Assembly (NCBI GenBank): GCA_031288815.1
Contig: JAITQR010000166.1
Location: 1 to 22,206, forward strand
Source of the DNA: Treponema sp.
GTDB taxonomy: Bacteria > Spirochaetota > Spirochaetia > Treponematales > Breznakiellaceae
Reading direction: 5' to 3'
Length of the DNA: 22,206 nucleotides
The translations under genes were made by a program, and so were the position numbers. Under the pieces are notes generated by a model. That model saw nothing but the letters and a program-made list of their open reading frames with translations, made no database searches and was not told the origin of the DNA. Of this stretch, positions 14,907 to 21,331 are shown one piece after another; the stretch's first letter is position 1; each line of letters begins with the position of its first letter.

Positions 14907-14949
14907 TTACTATCTGAATAGTAAGTTATAATACCTAGCTGAATACTAG
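14907..14949. promoter_or_regulatory. Two operator-like palindromes sharing CTGAATA
   Basis: TTACTAT-CTGA-ATAGTAA (14907-14924) is a perfect 7-bp inverted repeat. CTAG-CTGAATA-CTAG (14935-14949) is a related imperfect copy. Their CTGAATA cores are 25 bp apart, and the second overlaps the -10 box of the minus-strand promoter, as expected of a repressor or activator site. I do not recognise the regulator. Confidence 0.55.
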
Positions 14950-14972
14950 AATATAAAAAACATCCTTGTCAA
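14943..14972 (-). promoter_or_regulatory. Sigma-70-type promoter of the importer/nitrogenase-like operon
   Basis: The minus strand has TTGACA (14967-14972), an 18-bp spacer and TAGTAT (14943-14948). The predicted start near 14936 gives a leader of about 120 nt that contains an operator-like palindrome and the intrinsic terminator. The flanking DNA is AT-rich. Confidence 0.65.
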
Positions 14973-15011
14973 GCACCTTTTACAAAAAAAAATCATTTTT
15001 TTCGCCTTTTT

Positions 15012-15212
15012 TTAGGCCAGGCGAATTTTTTCGTTTTTTTCGATTTGAATGACCTTTCCGTCCTGCACGATGAGCGTGACGGAGCCGTATTTTATGGAGC
15101 CCAGAATGGCGTTCAACTCCCTCCGGGTTTTTTCGGTGAGGACCTCGTTTATTCCGGCCGTTCCGGGCAGGGCCGCCTCGGCCTGGCCTGTATTCCTGTT
15201 TGAATCTGGCAT
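15012..15212 (-). CDS. YezD/DUF2292 family small protein
   Basis: A 66-residue protein. The C-terminal half (residues 36-66) has the DUF2292 pattern: ILGSIKYGSVTLIVQDGKVI followed by QIEKNEKIRL. The family is small, of unknown function, and often lies next to sulfonate- or sulfate-type ABC importers and cysteine biosynthesis genes in Firmicutes, which fits the sulfur theme here. The first 25 residues are low-complexity and poorly conserved. AAGGA lies 7 nt before the ATG. It follows the NifX-like frame by 19 nt, and its transcript should end at, or be attenuated at, the terminator at 14841-14882. Confidence 0.85.
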   Translation of the reverse strand: MPDSNRNTGQAEAALPGTAGINEVLTEKTRRELNAILGSIKYGSVTLIVQDGKVIQIEKNEKIRLA

Positions 15213-15231
15213 GATCGTTCCTTCTCCATCG

Positions 15232-15522
15232 TTAGGTTTCGGCTTTTTTCGTTCTCACATAGTAGGCCGCCAGTTTCGACAAAGCCTCGCCGATCACCGC
15301 CGCTTCCTCAAAGACCGAAATACCCGCCAATTCCAGGCGCTTCCTCGGCGTGGGTCCAATCTTCGCGGTGATCAGGGCGGTACAGTCCCTGACGGACTCC
15401 GGCGTGTCGGGCCAGACCTTTTCGCCCTGGCCCCCTGAGCCGCGGCCGCGTGTTTGGCCGATGTCCCGCCCTTCGACAAGAACGCCTTTCCCGTCCCTGT
15501 CCAGGTCATAGACGAATCTAAT
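15232..15522 (-). CDS. NifX / dinitrogenase Fe-Mo cofactor biosynthesis (PF02579-like) domain, 5'-incomplete
   Basis: The open minus-strand frame runs from a stop (TAA, about 15544-15546) to TAA at 15232, encoding about 96-102 residues. The sequence VRDCTALITAKIGPTPRKRL, then ELAGISVFEEAAVIGEAL, is a good match to the second half of NifX/NafY/NifB-C-terminal domains, which bind iron-sulfur cofactor precursors. The family's first strand and loop (about 20 residues, KIAVASSDG...HFGRA-like) are missing, and the frame has no ATG, GTG or TTG near its 5' end; 15522 is an ATT chosen only as a marker. An ATG at 15527 is one base out of frame, so a single-base deletion would explain the structure. It may be a decayed gene, a shortened functional one, or use an unusual start. 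Confidence 0.6.
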   Translation of the reverse strand: MRFVYDLDRDGKGVLVEGRDIGQTRGRGSGGQGEKVWPDTPESVRDCTALITAKIGPTPRKRLELAGISVFEEAAVIGEALSKLAAYYVRTKKAET

Positions 15523-15542
15523 AACATAGTATTTCGCTGGAA

Positions 15543-15571
15543 ATTATAATATATATTTGGAACGGCGTCAA
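15543..15571 (-). promoter_or_regulatory. Strong sigma-70-type promoter upstream of the NifX-like and YezD genes
   Basis: The minus strand has TTGACG (15566-15571), a 17-bp spacer and a perfect TATAAT (15543-15548). The predicted transcript start, near 15536, falls within 15 nt of the first possible codons of the NifX-like frame, leaving no room for a Shine-Dalgarno. Confidence 0.65.
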
Positions 15572-15729
15572 GTCAGCATTATGGCTAGAATTTACGCTGA
15601 GGCATCAGGGTCCCCAGGGAGATCGGCGTTCCGAAACGCCCCGGGGGGAGATCCGCGCCCTGGAGGGGCCGAAAAGCGCCTCTTATCGAAAAAAAGCGCT
15701 TATCCTTATATTTTGTACACATATTTTTC
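15572..15729. other. Spacer between divergent promoters with a possible structured element
   Basis: No convincing reading frame is seen. CCAGGG (15614-15619) pairs with CCCTGG (15658-15663) around a hairpin GGCGTT-CCGA-AACGCC (15625-15640); GGGAGATCSGCG occurs twice (near 15617 and 15646); AGCGC and GCGCT flank an A-rich loop near 15674-15700. It is GC-rich at 15600-15680 and AT-rich after. It lies outside both predicted divergent transcripts, so an independent small RNA is possible but unsupported otherwise. Confidence 0.3.
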
Positions 15730-15758
15730 TTGAATAAGCTCCGTTTTTCGTATAAGAT
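15730..15758 (+). promoter_or_regulatory. Promoter of the GHMP kinase-surE-TPR run
   Basis: TTGAAT (15730-15735), 17-bp spacer and TAAGAT (15753-15758) lie about 75 nt upstream of the kinase ATG in AT-rich DNA. Confidence 0.55.
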
Positions 15759-15832
15759 ACTCTTGTTATCCTCAATAATTTTGCCGTCCTCCCTGGGATC
15801 GGTTTATTTTTTGTAAGTGAGGTCTTGCTTAA

Positions 15833-17008
15833 ATGCTGGATATCGGTCCCGTTCACCGTAAAGAATACGAGTTAGAGGCAGACCGATCCGAACCTGTTGT
15901 CATAGCCGAGGCTCCCGGCAGGATACATTTCCTGGGCGAGCATGGTGAGCCAAAGGCCGGATTATACCTTTCCGCCGCCATTGACCGGTGTGTCCGGGTA
16001 GCGGTAAGTCTGCGGAAGGACAATTCCCTCCGTTTTTATGCCGCGGATCTGGGGGAACGGAAACGGACGACCCTGATAAACCTGAAGTTTAAGCGGGAAG
16101 ATCGCTGGGCCAACTACATCAAGGTGGCCATCCACATCTTCGCCGAGCTGGGCTGCCCGGTAAAGGGGCTCAATTTTACCGTCGCCGGGGATATCCCCCA
16201 GCAGATAGGTTTAGCCTCTTCTTCCGCCATCGAGGTGGCCGCCGCCATCGCCCTGAAGGGGCTTTTTCAGGTAGCCATGGGCGAAAAGGAACTTCTTGCC
16301 CGGCTGAGCGCCGCCCAGGCGGTTTTTTTCGGGAAGAATCTTTCCCCGGTGGATTTCCTTGTGCTTCTTTCCGCCCGGAAAGACCAGTTTCTCCTGGTGG
16401 ACGAGGAGAATTTTGAGGTCAAACGGATAAAATCAACCCTTTCAAAGTACCGTATCCTGGTGATGGATTCCCGGGTGCCCCGGATCGGGGTGGAGGAGGA
16501 ACTGGCCCAGCGGCGGCAGGATATCAGGAAGGGGCTGGATCTCCTTTCCCGCAAGAAGGCGGGGGCAAGCTTCCGGGATTTCGCCGCCATGGATCTGGTG
16601 GAATCCATGGGGGATCTTCCTGAACAGATACGCCGGCGGAGCATGCATATTGTCCAGGAGATCCGCCGGGTTCGGGACGCGGAGGATGCGATCCGGCGGG
16701 CGGATTTTCCCGGTCTTTCCAAGATCCTGTTCCATTCCCACGAGAGCCTTCGGGATCTCTACGAGGTGTCCTGCCCGGAAATCGACTGGCTGGTTAAACG
16801 GGCCCAGGAGACCGAGGGGGTACTGGGTTCCCGGATGACCGGCCAGGGTTTTGGGGGCTGTACCTACACGATTATCCGGGAGGAGGCCATCCCCCAGTAC
16901 CGGGAGCGGCTGGAGGATTACGAGCGGATATTCGGTTTTCACCCGGTTATTTATGACGTAAGACTCGCCACCTGCAGCCGTATCTCTCCCCAGCGCCAGC
17001 GTGATTGA
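15833..17008 (+). CDS. Galactokinase-like GHMP family sugar kinase
   Basis: A 391-residue GHMP kinase, the size of galactokinase. Seen: N-terminal motif EAPGRIHFLGEHGEPKAG (26-43), the ATP motif AGDIPQQIGLASSSAIEVAA (118-137), Asp174 in SPVDFLV at the position of the galactokinase catalytic base, and the C-terminal RMTGQGFGGCTYTII motif. In galactokinases the first motif reads GRxNxIGEHxDYxxG; here the sugar-contacting Asp-Tyr is replaced by Glu-Pro, so galactose may not be the substrate. GAGG lies about 11 nt before the ATG. The stop is 12 nt before surE in the same direction. GHMP membership is sure; the phosphate acceptor is not. Confidence 0.82.
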   Translation: MLDIGPVHRKEYELEADRSEPVVIAEAPGRIHFLGEHGEPKAGLYLSAAIDRCVRVAVSLRKDNSLRFYAADLGERKRTTLINLKFKREDRWANYIKVAIHIFAELGCPVKGLNFTVAGDIPQQIGLASSSAIEVAAAIALKGLFQVAMGEKELLARLSAAQAVFFGKNLSPVDFLVLLSARKDQFLLVDEENFEVKRIKSTLSKYRILVMDSRVPRIGVEEELAQRRQDIRKGLDLLSRKKAGASFRDFAAMDLVESMGDLPEQIRRRSMHIVQEIRRVRDAEDAIRRADFPGLSKILFHSHESLRDLYEVSCPEIDWLVKRAQETEGVLGSRMTGQGFGGCTYTIIREEAIPQYRERLEDYERIFGFHPVIYDVRLATCSRISPQRQRD

Positions 17009-17020
17009 TTGAAATTGAAG

Positions 17021-17812
17021 ATGAACATACTGCTGACCAATGACGACGGTATAGAAAGTAAAGGGATACTGCTTCTGGCCCGGGCTCTCCGGGGGGAGGG
17101 GAAGCACCGGGTCTTTGTCATTGCCCCGGATCGGGACCGTTCCGGCGTATCCCACTCCATCTCCTTTTTACGGGAGCCCCTGAGGCTGAAGGAACGGGAG
17201 GCCGATACCTGGGCCTGTTCGGGCAGCCCGGTGGACTGCGTTATCGCGGGCATGCTGGGCGCGCTTCCCCTAAAGCCGGATCTGATCCTTTCCGGGATAA
17301 ACCGGGGGGCGAATCTGGGAACGGATCTGGTCTACTCCGGTACCGCCGCCGCCGCCCGGCAGGGGAGTTTTTTCGCCCTTCCGTCCATCGCCCTTTCCCT
17401 GGTAGAATCCCCGGAGGGCGGGGAATATCACTGGGATATGGCGGTTTCCTTTACCGTTAAAAAACTTACGGAATTCGCGGCCCTTTGGGAGCCCGATACC
17501 TTCCTCAATGTCAATATTCCCAACAGTCCCGGCGGCCCGGAAGGGATGAGAACCGCTTTTCCCTGCCGGCGGCAGTACCAGGACGGTCTTTCGGTTATGG
17601 AGGCCCCCAACGGGGATCGGTACTGTTTTGCCCTGGGCGGCAAGGCGGCCAACCGGCCGGAAGCCGGTTCCGACTGGGATACGGTGTCCCGGAATCTGGT
17701 ATCCCTGAGCCCGGTGCTGATCCATCCGGTAAACCGGACGGGAAGCCCGGCGGGAAACCATGGGGCGGATCAGACCCCGAGCCAGGCGGGGGCGGACGGA
17801 GGCCGGTTTTAA
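17021..17812 (+). CDS. surE: 5'/3'-nucleotidase SurE
   Basis: A 263-residue metal-dependent phosphatase acting on nucleoside monophosphates in the cytoplasm. Seen: MNILLTNDDGIESKGI with metal ligands Asp8 and Asp9, APDRDRSGVSHSISF with the metal-binding Ser, GSPVDCVIAG and LILSGINRGANLGTDLVYSG with the metal-binding Asn. The ATG at 17021 is chosen because SurE proteins start exactly at MNILLTNDDG; a TTG four codons upstream is unlikely. The last 30 residues (after VLIHPVNRTG) are Gly-, Ala- and Pro-rich and go beyond the usual end. The stop overlaps the next ATG (TAATG), indicating coupling to the TPR gene. Confidence 0.93.
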   Translation: MNILLTNDDGIESKGILLLARALRGEGKHRVFVIAPDRDRSGVSHSISFLREPLRLKEREADTWACSGSPVDCVIAGMLGALPLKPDLILSGINRGANLGTDLVYSGTAAAARQGSFFALPSIALSLVESPEGGEYHWDMAVSFTVKKLTEFAALWEPDTFLNVNIPNSPGGPEGMRTAFPCRRQYQDGLSVMEAPNGDRYCFALGGKAANRPEAGSDWDTVSRNLVSLSPVLIHPVNRTGSPAGNHGADQTPSQAGADGGRF

Positions 17813-18567
17813 TGGCGGATAAATTGATTCCCGGCCCGGGGGAGGGGAACGGTTTTGTTCCCGAGGCTTCGGGAGGAGGCCGGCTTAAGGAGGGGATACG
17901 GCTCTTCCGCCTGAAGCGCTGGGATCTGGCCTTAAAGGAACTCCTCCAGGCCGCCCCGGAGAATTTCAGTCCCGAGGAGAGCAGGGAACTTGCCTACTAC
18001 CTTGGGCTTTGCCACGCCAAGCTCGGCCGCTTTGAGGACGCCCTGCTGTACCTGGAACAGGTGATAGCCACCGGCGGGGACGTGCTGCGGGTGTACCAGT
18101 GCCGCATGACTCTGGCCTATATCTACCTGCTCACCAGGCGATCCAAAATGGCCGAGTTCGAGCTCCAGCGCCTGCAGAACAACGGCATCGAATCTCCCCA
18201 ACTCTATACCACCCTGGCTTACGCCGCGTGGCTCCAGAAACGGTGGAAAAAAGCCATCGATTTTTACGAGAGGGCCCTGGAACTGGACGAAAACAACACT
18301 ACCGCCATGAACGGCCTGGGTTATATCCTGGCGGATACCAGCGAGGATCTTATCCGGGGCCTGCGGCTCTGCAAACGGGCGGTGGACCGGAAGCCCCAGA
18401 ACGCCGCCTATCTGGACTCTCTGGGCTGGGCCTATTACAAGAGCGGGGAGATCATGGAGGCCCGGATCTGGACGCGCCGTGCCCTGGACGCCGCCCCCAA
18501 CGAGAAAGAAATCAAGGAACACTGGCAAGTCGTATCCAGGGATCAGCCGGGAAGGAGGCGGGGATGA
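17812..18567 (+). CDS. TPR repeat protein
   Basis: A 251-residue protein made mostly of tetratricopeptide repeats. Clear units include LAYYLGLCHAKLGRFEDALL, LYTTLAYAAWLQKRWKKAID then FYERALELDENN, and AYLDSLGWAYYKSGEIMEAR. No signal peptide or membrane segment is seen, so it is likely a cytoplasmic scaffold. The ATG at 17812 overlaps the surE stop and has GGAGG 8 nt upstream, which favours it over the long upstream open frame that runs through surE. Its stop overlaps the next gene (ATGA). The function is unknown; TPRs mediate protein contacts. Confidence 0.85.
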   Translation: MADKLIPGPGEGNGFVPEASGGGRLKEGIRLFRLKRWDLALKELLQAAPENFSPEESRELAYYLGLCHAKLGRFEDALLYLEQVIATGGDVLRVYQCRMTLAYIYLLTRRSKMAEFELQRLQNNGIESPQLYTTLAYAAWLQKRWKKAIDFYERALELDENNTTAMNGLGYILADTSEDLIRGLRLCKRAVDRKPQNAAYLDSLGWAYYKSGEIMEARIWTRRALDAAPNEKEIKEHWQVVSRDQPGRRRG

Positions 18568-20651
18568 AAAAATTCGGACGCCGGTTTTTCGCCTTTATCC
18601 CGGTTTTTTGCCTGGGCTGCCTGATCCCCCTTTCGGTTTACGCCCAGGAGGAAGCTACGGACATGGACGCCCTTCACGCGGGCGAGCAGTTCCGGCTGGG
18701 GGTTCAGTCTTACAACCGCTACGCCTTTAACGAGGCGATCCTCTCCTTTGAGCGGGCCCTGTCTTTCAGGCCCGGGGAGCCCCGGATTCTGGACTGGCTG
18801 GGCAGGGCCTATTACCGTTCCGGCCTTGAGGAAACCGCCCTGCGCCAATGGCAGGCCGCCGCGGCGGGTTACGGCTGGAATTCCGGCCAGGGCATGCTTC
18901 TGGGGAGCATGATTGAGAGCGTGGGAAACCGGCGGAGCCTTTTGCCGGTGGAAGACGGGGATGTCCGTTATGTGGAGGCCGGCCGTTTTCCCGGGGAATA
19001 CGACGGCAACGTCTTCTTTCGGCAGCCCACGGCGGTATTGCCCCTGGACGACGGTTCGGTGTGGGTGGTGGCCTACGGGAGCAACGAAATCGTCCGTATA
19101 GACGTGAACGGCCTTATCCTGGAGAGGAAACGGGGGTCCCTGAACGGTTTTGACCGGCCCTACGATTTAGTCGCCGCCCCCGACGGCAGCCGTTTCTACC
19201 TTTCCGAATACCGGGGGGGGCGGGTCAGCGTCCTGGACGCCCAGGGGAACTGGCTTTTCTACATTGGCTCCAAAGGGCTGGGAGACGGAAACCTGATGGG
19301 CCCCCAGAATCTCGCGGTAGACGAGGAGGGTTACCTTTACGTGGTGGATTACGGAAACCGGCGGATATGCAAATTCGACCCGGAGGGGAATTTCATCCTT
19401 TCCTTCGGCGCGGCCCTGGCCGGGGGCGGTCCCGGTTCTCCGGCCTTCCAGGGGCTGCTTTCCCCCACGGGAATAGCCTCCCGGGACGGCCTGGTATACG
19501 CGGCGGACAACGCGGCCAAACGGATCTTTGTTTTTGACCGGAACGGCGTTTACCGGGGCGCCCTGGCCGCCGAGGGATTGGGGGGGCCGGAAAGCCTCCG
19601 CTTTTTATCCGACGGCAAGATCCTCGCGGTGGACGCCAACCGGATTCTGCTGATCGATCCCGCCTCCGCCATGGTTCGGGAACTGGGGATGACCGGCAAT
19701 TCCCGGGTCCGGATCACCGGGGCGGCGATGGATAGGAACGGCAACGTGCTGGCCGCCAATTTCAGCGCCGGGGAAGTTTCGGTGCTCACCCGGATGGACG
19801 ATATGGCCTCCGGCCTTTTTGTGCAGATTGAGCGGGTTTCTTCCGAGCGGTTCCCCCTGGTAACGGTGGAGATCCAGGTGCGGGACCGGCTGCGCCGGCC
19901 CGTGGTGGGACTGGACGGGCGGAATTTCCTCCTCAGCGAACAGGGCCGGGTGGCGGCGGAACAGAATTTCTATACCCCCGGCTACAAGGCCACAGGGGCG
20001 GATGTTTCGGTTCTGGTTGAACGATCCCCCGGCACCCTGGCCCTGCGGGACGATATCGCCCAGGCGGTAAGGGATATCGGCCAGGCTCTTGAAAGCTCCG
20101 GATCGGGAAAGATAGTCTCGATTGTCTCCGCCGGCGCCCAGCCCCGGCGGGAGCGGATCGATGTCTCCCTGGACGCCGCCGCCCGGAGCGTCCCCGCCGC
20201 CTTTGACCCCCGCTGGCGTTTCGACCTGGGCCTGCGCCTGGCCGCCACGGATCTTCTGCCCGGGGAAAAGAAGCGGGCCCTTGTCTTTGTCAGCTCCGGA
20301 AGCCTGGGAGAGCTTGCCTTTGAACAGTACGGCCTCTCGGAACTTGCCGCCTATATGGCCAACAACGGCATCGTCTTTAACGCGGTGATTATCGGGGAAG
20401 CGGACGCTTCGGAGGAGATCCGCTACCTTTGCCGGGAAACCGGCGGGGAGCTTCTCCCCCTCTACCGGCCCCAGGGTATCCACGGTTCCATACGGAACAT
20501 GGCCTCTTACCCCAGCGGCTCTTACAGCATCAGCTACCGCTCCCGGCTTCCCACGGATTTCGGCAGGGCCTACCTGCCCGTGGAAGTGGAGGTGTACCTG
20601 ATGGAGCGATCCGGCCGGGACAGCACGGGTTATTTCCCGCCCCTGGAATAA
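18564..20651 (+). CDS. Exported TPR / NHL-type beta-propeller / VWA-like protein
   Basis: A 695-residue protein. The ATG at 18564 overlaps the TPR-gene stop (ATGA), has GGAGG 7-8 nt upstream, and gives a clear signal peptide (MKKFGRRFF then a hydrophobic core, cleavage probably after VYA at 25-27). Residues about 36-105 hold TPR-like helices (FNEAILSFERALSFRPGEPR). Residues about 150-410 hold NHL/SMP-30-like propeller blades, e.g. QNLAVDEEGYLYVVDYGNRR and PTGIASRDGLVYAADN. Residues about 478-640 look like a von Willebrand A fold (VSVLVERSPG, KRALVFVSSGSLGE) whose first motif lacks the DxSxS metal site. It probably acts in the periplasm or at the outer membrane, binding proteins or envelope components. 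The role is unknown. Confidence 0.8.
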   Translation: MKKFGRRFFAFIPVFCLGCLIPLSVYAQEEATDMDALHAGEQFRLGVQSYNRYAFNEAILSFERALSFRPGEPRILDWLGRAYYRSGLEETALRQWQAAAAGYGWNSGQGMLLGSMIESVGNRRSLLPVEDGDVRYVEAGRFPGEYDGNVFFRQPTAVLPLDDGSVWVVAYGSNEIVRIDVNGLILERKRGSLNGFDRPYDLVAAPDGSRFYLSEYRGGRVSVLDAQGNWLFYIGSKGLGDGNLMGPQNLAVDEEGYLYVVDYGNRRICKFDPEGNFILSFGAALAGGGPGSPAFQGLLSPTGIASRDGLVYAADNAAKRIFVFDRNGVYRGALAAEGLGGPESLRFLSDGKILAVDANRILLIDPASAMVRELGMTGNSRVRITGAAMDRNGNVLAANFSAGEVSVLTRMDDMASGLFVQIERVSSERFPLVTVEIQVRDRLRRPVVGLDGRNFLLSEQGRVAAEQNFYTPGYKATGADVSVLVERSPGTLALRDDIAQAVRDIGQALESSGSGKIVSIVSAGAQPRRERIDVSLDAAARSVPAAFDPRWRFDLGLRLAATDLLPGEKKRALVFVSSGSLGELAFEQYGLSELAAYMANNGIVFNAVIIGEADASEEIRYLCRETGGELLPLYRPQGIHGSIRNMASYPSGSYSISYRSRLPTDFGRAYLPVEVEVYLMERSGRDSTGYFPPLE

Positions 20652-20663
20652 GAATGTAAAGAG

Positions 20664-20701
20664 TGAGGCTTTCCCAAAATTTCAGTTTTTGGGAAAGCAG
20701 C
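20664..20701. repeat. Inverted repeat after the propeller gene (dispersed-repeat copy)
   Basis: GCTTTCCCAAAA (20668-20679) pairs perfectly with TTTTGGGAAAGC (20687-20698) around a 7-nt loop, 17 nt after the stop. It could end the upstream run, though only a short T-poor tail follows. It belongs to the GCTGTYYCAAAAC repeat group. Confidence 0.6.
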
Positions 20702-20710
20702 CTTAAATTC

Positions 20711-20761
20711 TGCGGTTTTGTCGAACCAAAGGTTCGCGGGCTAAAAGCCTGAAAAACCGCA
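20711..20761. repeat. Three-way-junction-like nested inverted repeat
   Basis: TGCGGTTTT (20711-20719) pairs with AAAACCGCA (20753-20761). Inside it are two perfect small hairpins, CGAACC-AAA-GGTTCG (20722-20736) and GGCT-AAA-AGCC (20739-20749 region). The arrangement is compact and symmetrical, as in a folded RNA or cruciform. Confidence 0.55.
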
Positions 20762-20762
20762 A

Positions 20763-20832
20763 GAGCCAGCGGCTCAAGCCTGTCCCAAAACCATGCGCGT
20801 TAGCGCATGGTCAATTAGTATTGGGATAGGCT
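20763..20832. repeat. Nested inverted repeat upstream of the bacteriohemerythrin gene
   Basis: GAGCC-AGC-GGCTC (20763-20775) is followed by AGCCTGTCCCAA (20777-20788) pairing with TTGGGATAGGCT (20821-20832, one G-U), which encloses CCATGCGC-GTTA-GCGCATGG (20791-20810). The outer arm is another copy of the dispersed core. The structure ends 18 nt before the RBS AGGAGG of the next gene, so it would lie in its leader if transcribed. Confidence 0.6.
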
Positions 20833-20860
20833 CAAGCTTTTAAGCTTTAGGAGGAAAAGA

Positions 20861-21283
20861 ATGGCGTATCAATGGGACAGTTCCCTGGAAACAGGGCATC
20901 AGAAAATTGACAACCAGCACAAACAGCTTATCGCGGCATTGAACAATTTGATTGATGCCTCCAAGAACGGAAAGGGCGAGACGGAAATATTCAAGACCCT
21001 GGACTTCCTTACCGGTTACACTATTATGCACTTCGCCGACGAGGAAAAACTCCAGGTCCAGTACGATTATCCGGACTACCTTATCCACAAGCGGATACAC
21101 GAGGAATTCAAGAAAACCGTAGGCGATTTGACCAGGCGGCTCCGGGAAGAAGGCCCCCGGGAGGCCCTGGTGGGGGAGGTTACCGAAGCGGTGGGCGCCT
21201 GGCTCCTTGACCACATCAAAGGCGACGATTTCCGCATGGCCGCCTTCGTCAAGTCCAAAGAGGAGCCGGAGCCTCTGGTTTAA
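20861..21283 (+). CDS. Bacteriohemerythrin
   Basis: A 140-residue four-helix protein that binds O2 at a non-haem di-iron centre. All seven expected ligands are seen: H20 (IDNQHKQL), H57 and E61 (MHFADEE), H76 and H80 (LIHKRIHEEF), H118 and D123 (DHIKGDDF). No membrane or sensor domain is attached, so it is a stand-alone cytoplasmic form that may store or scavenge O2 for an anaerobe, or protect O2-sensitive metalloenzymes. AGGAGG lies 6 nt before the ATG. It sits alone after a 209-nt structured spacer and converges on the sulfatase gene. Confidence 0.93.
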   Translation: MAYQWDSSLETGHQKIDNQHKQLIAALNNLIDASKNGKGETEIFKTLDFLTGYTIMHFADEEKLQVQYDYPDYLIHKRIHEEFKKTVGDLTRRLREEGPREALVGEVTEAVGAWLLDHIKGDDFRMAAFVKSKEEPEPLV

Positions 21284-21331
21284 GGGAACATATTATCATC
21301 GGCGGCGTTTAAAGAAAACGGCAATGTTTCA

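Noticed and set aside
17485..17811. Upstream extension of the TPR gene through surE
   Set aside because: The extension is compositionally biased (Gly, Pro, Arg) and is the shadow of surE; the ATG at 17812 has GGAGG and stop-start overlap.
18099..18563. Longer open frame upstream of the exported propeller protein
   Set aside because: It overlaps the TPR gene in another frame; the ATG at 18564 has a good RBS, an ATGA overlap and a clear signal peptide directly after it.
19605..20483. Long minus-strand open frame opposite the propeller gene
   Set aside because: It is rich in Gly, Pro and His, as expected from antisense of GC-rich coding DNA, with no recognisable domain.
20711..20761. tRNA gene, suggested by the multi-arm folding
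   Set aside because: Arm lengths are wrong, there is no T-loop TTCGANNC in place or an acceptor CCA-type end, and the segment is only 51 nt.
8390..20832. CRISPR array from the repeated palindromes
   Set aside because: Copies are dispersed kilobases apart, differ in sequence and have no regular spacers or cas genes.
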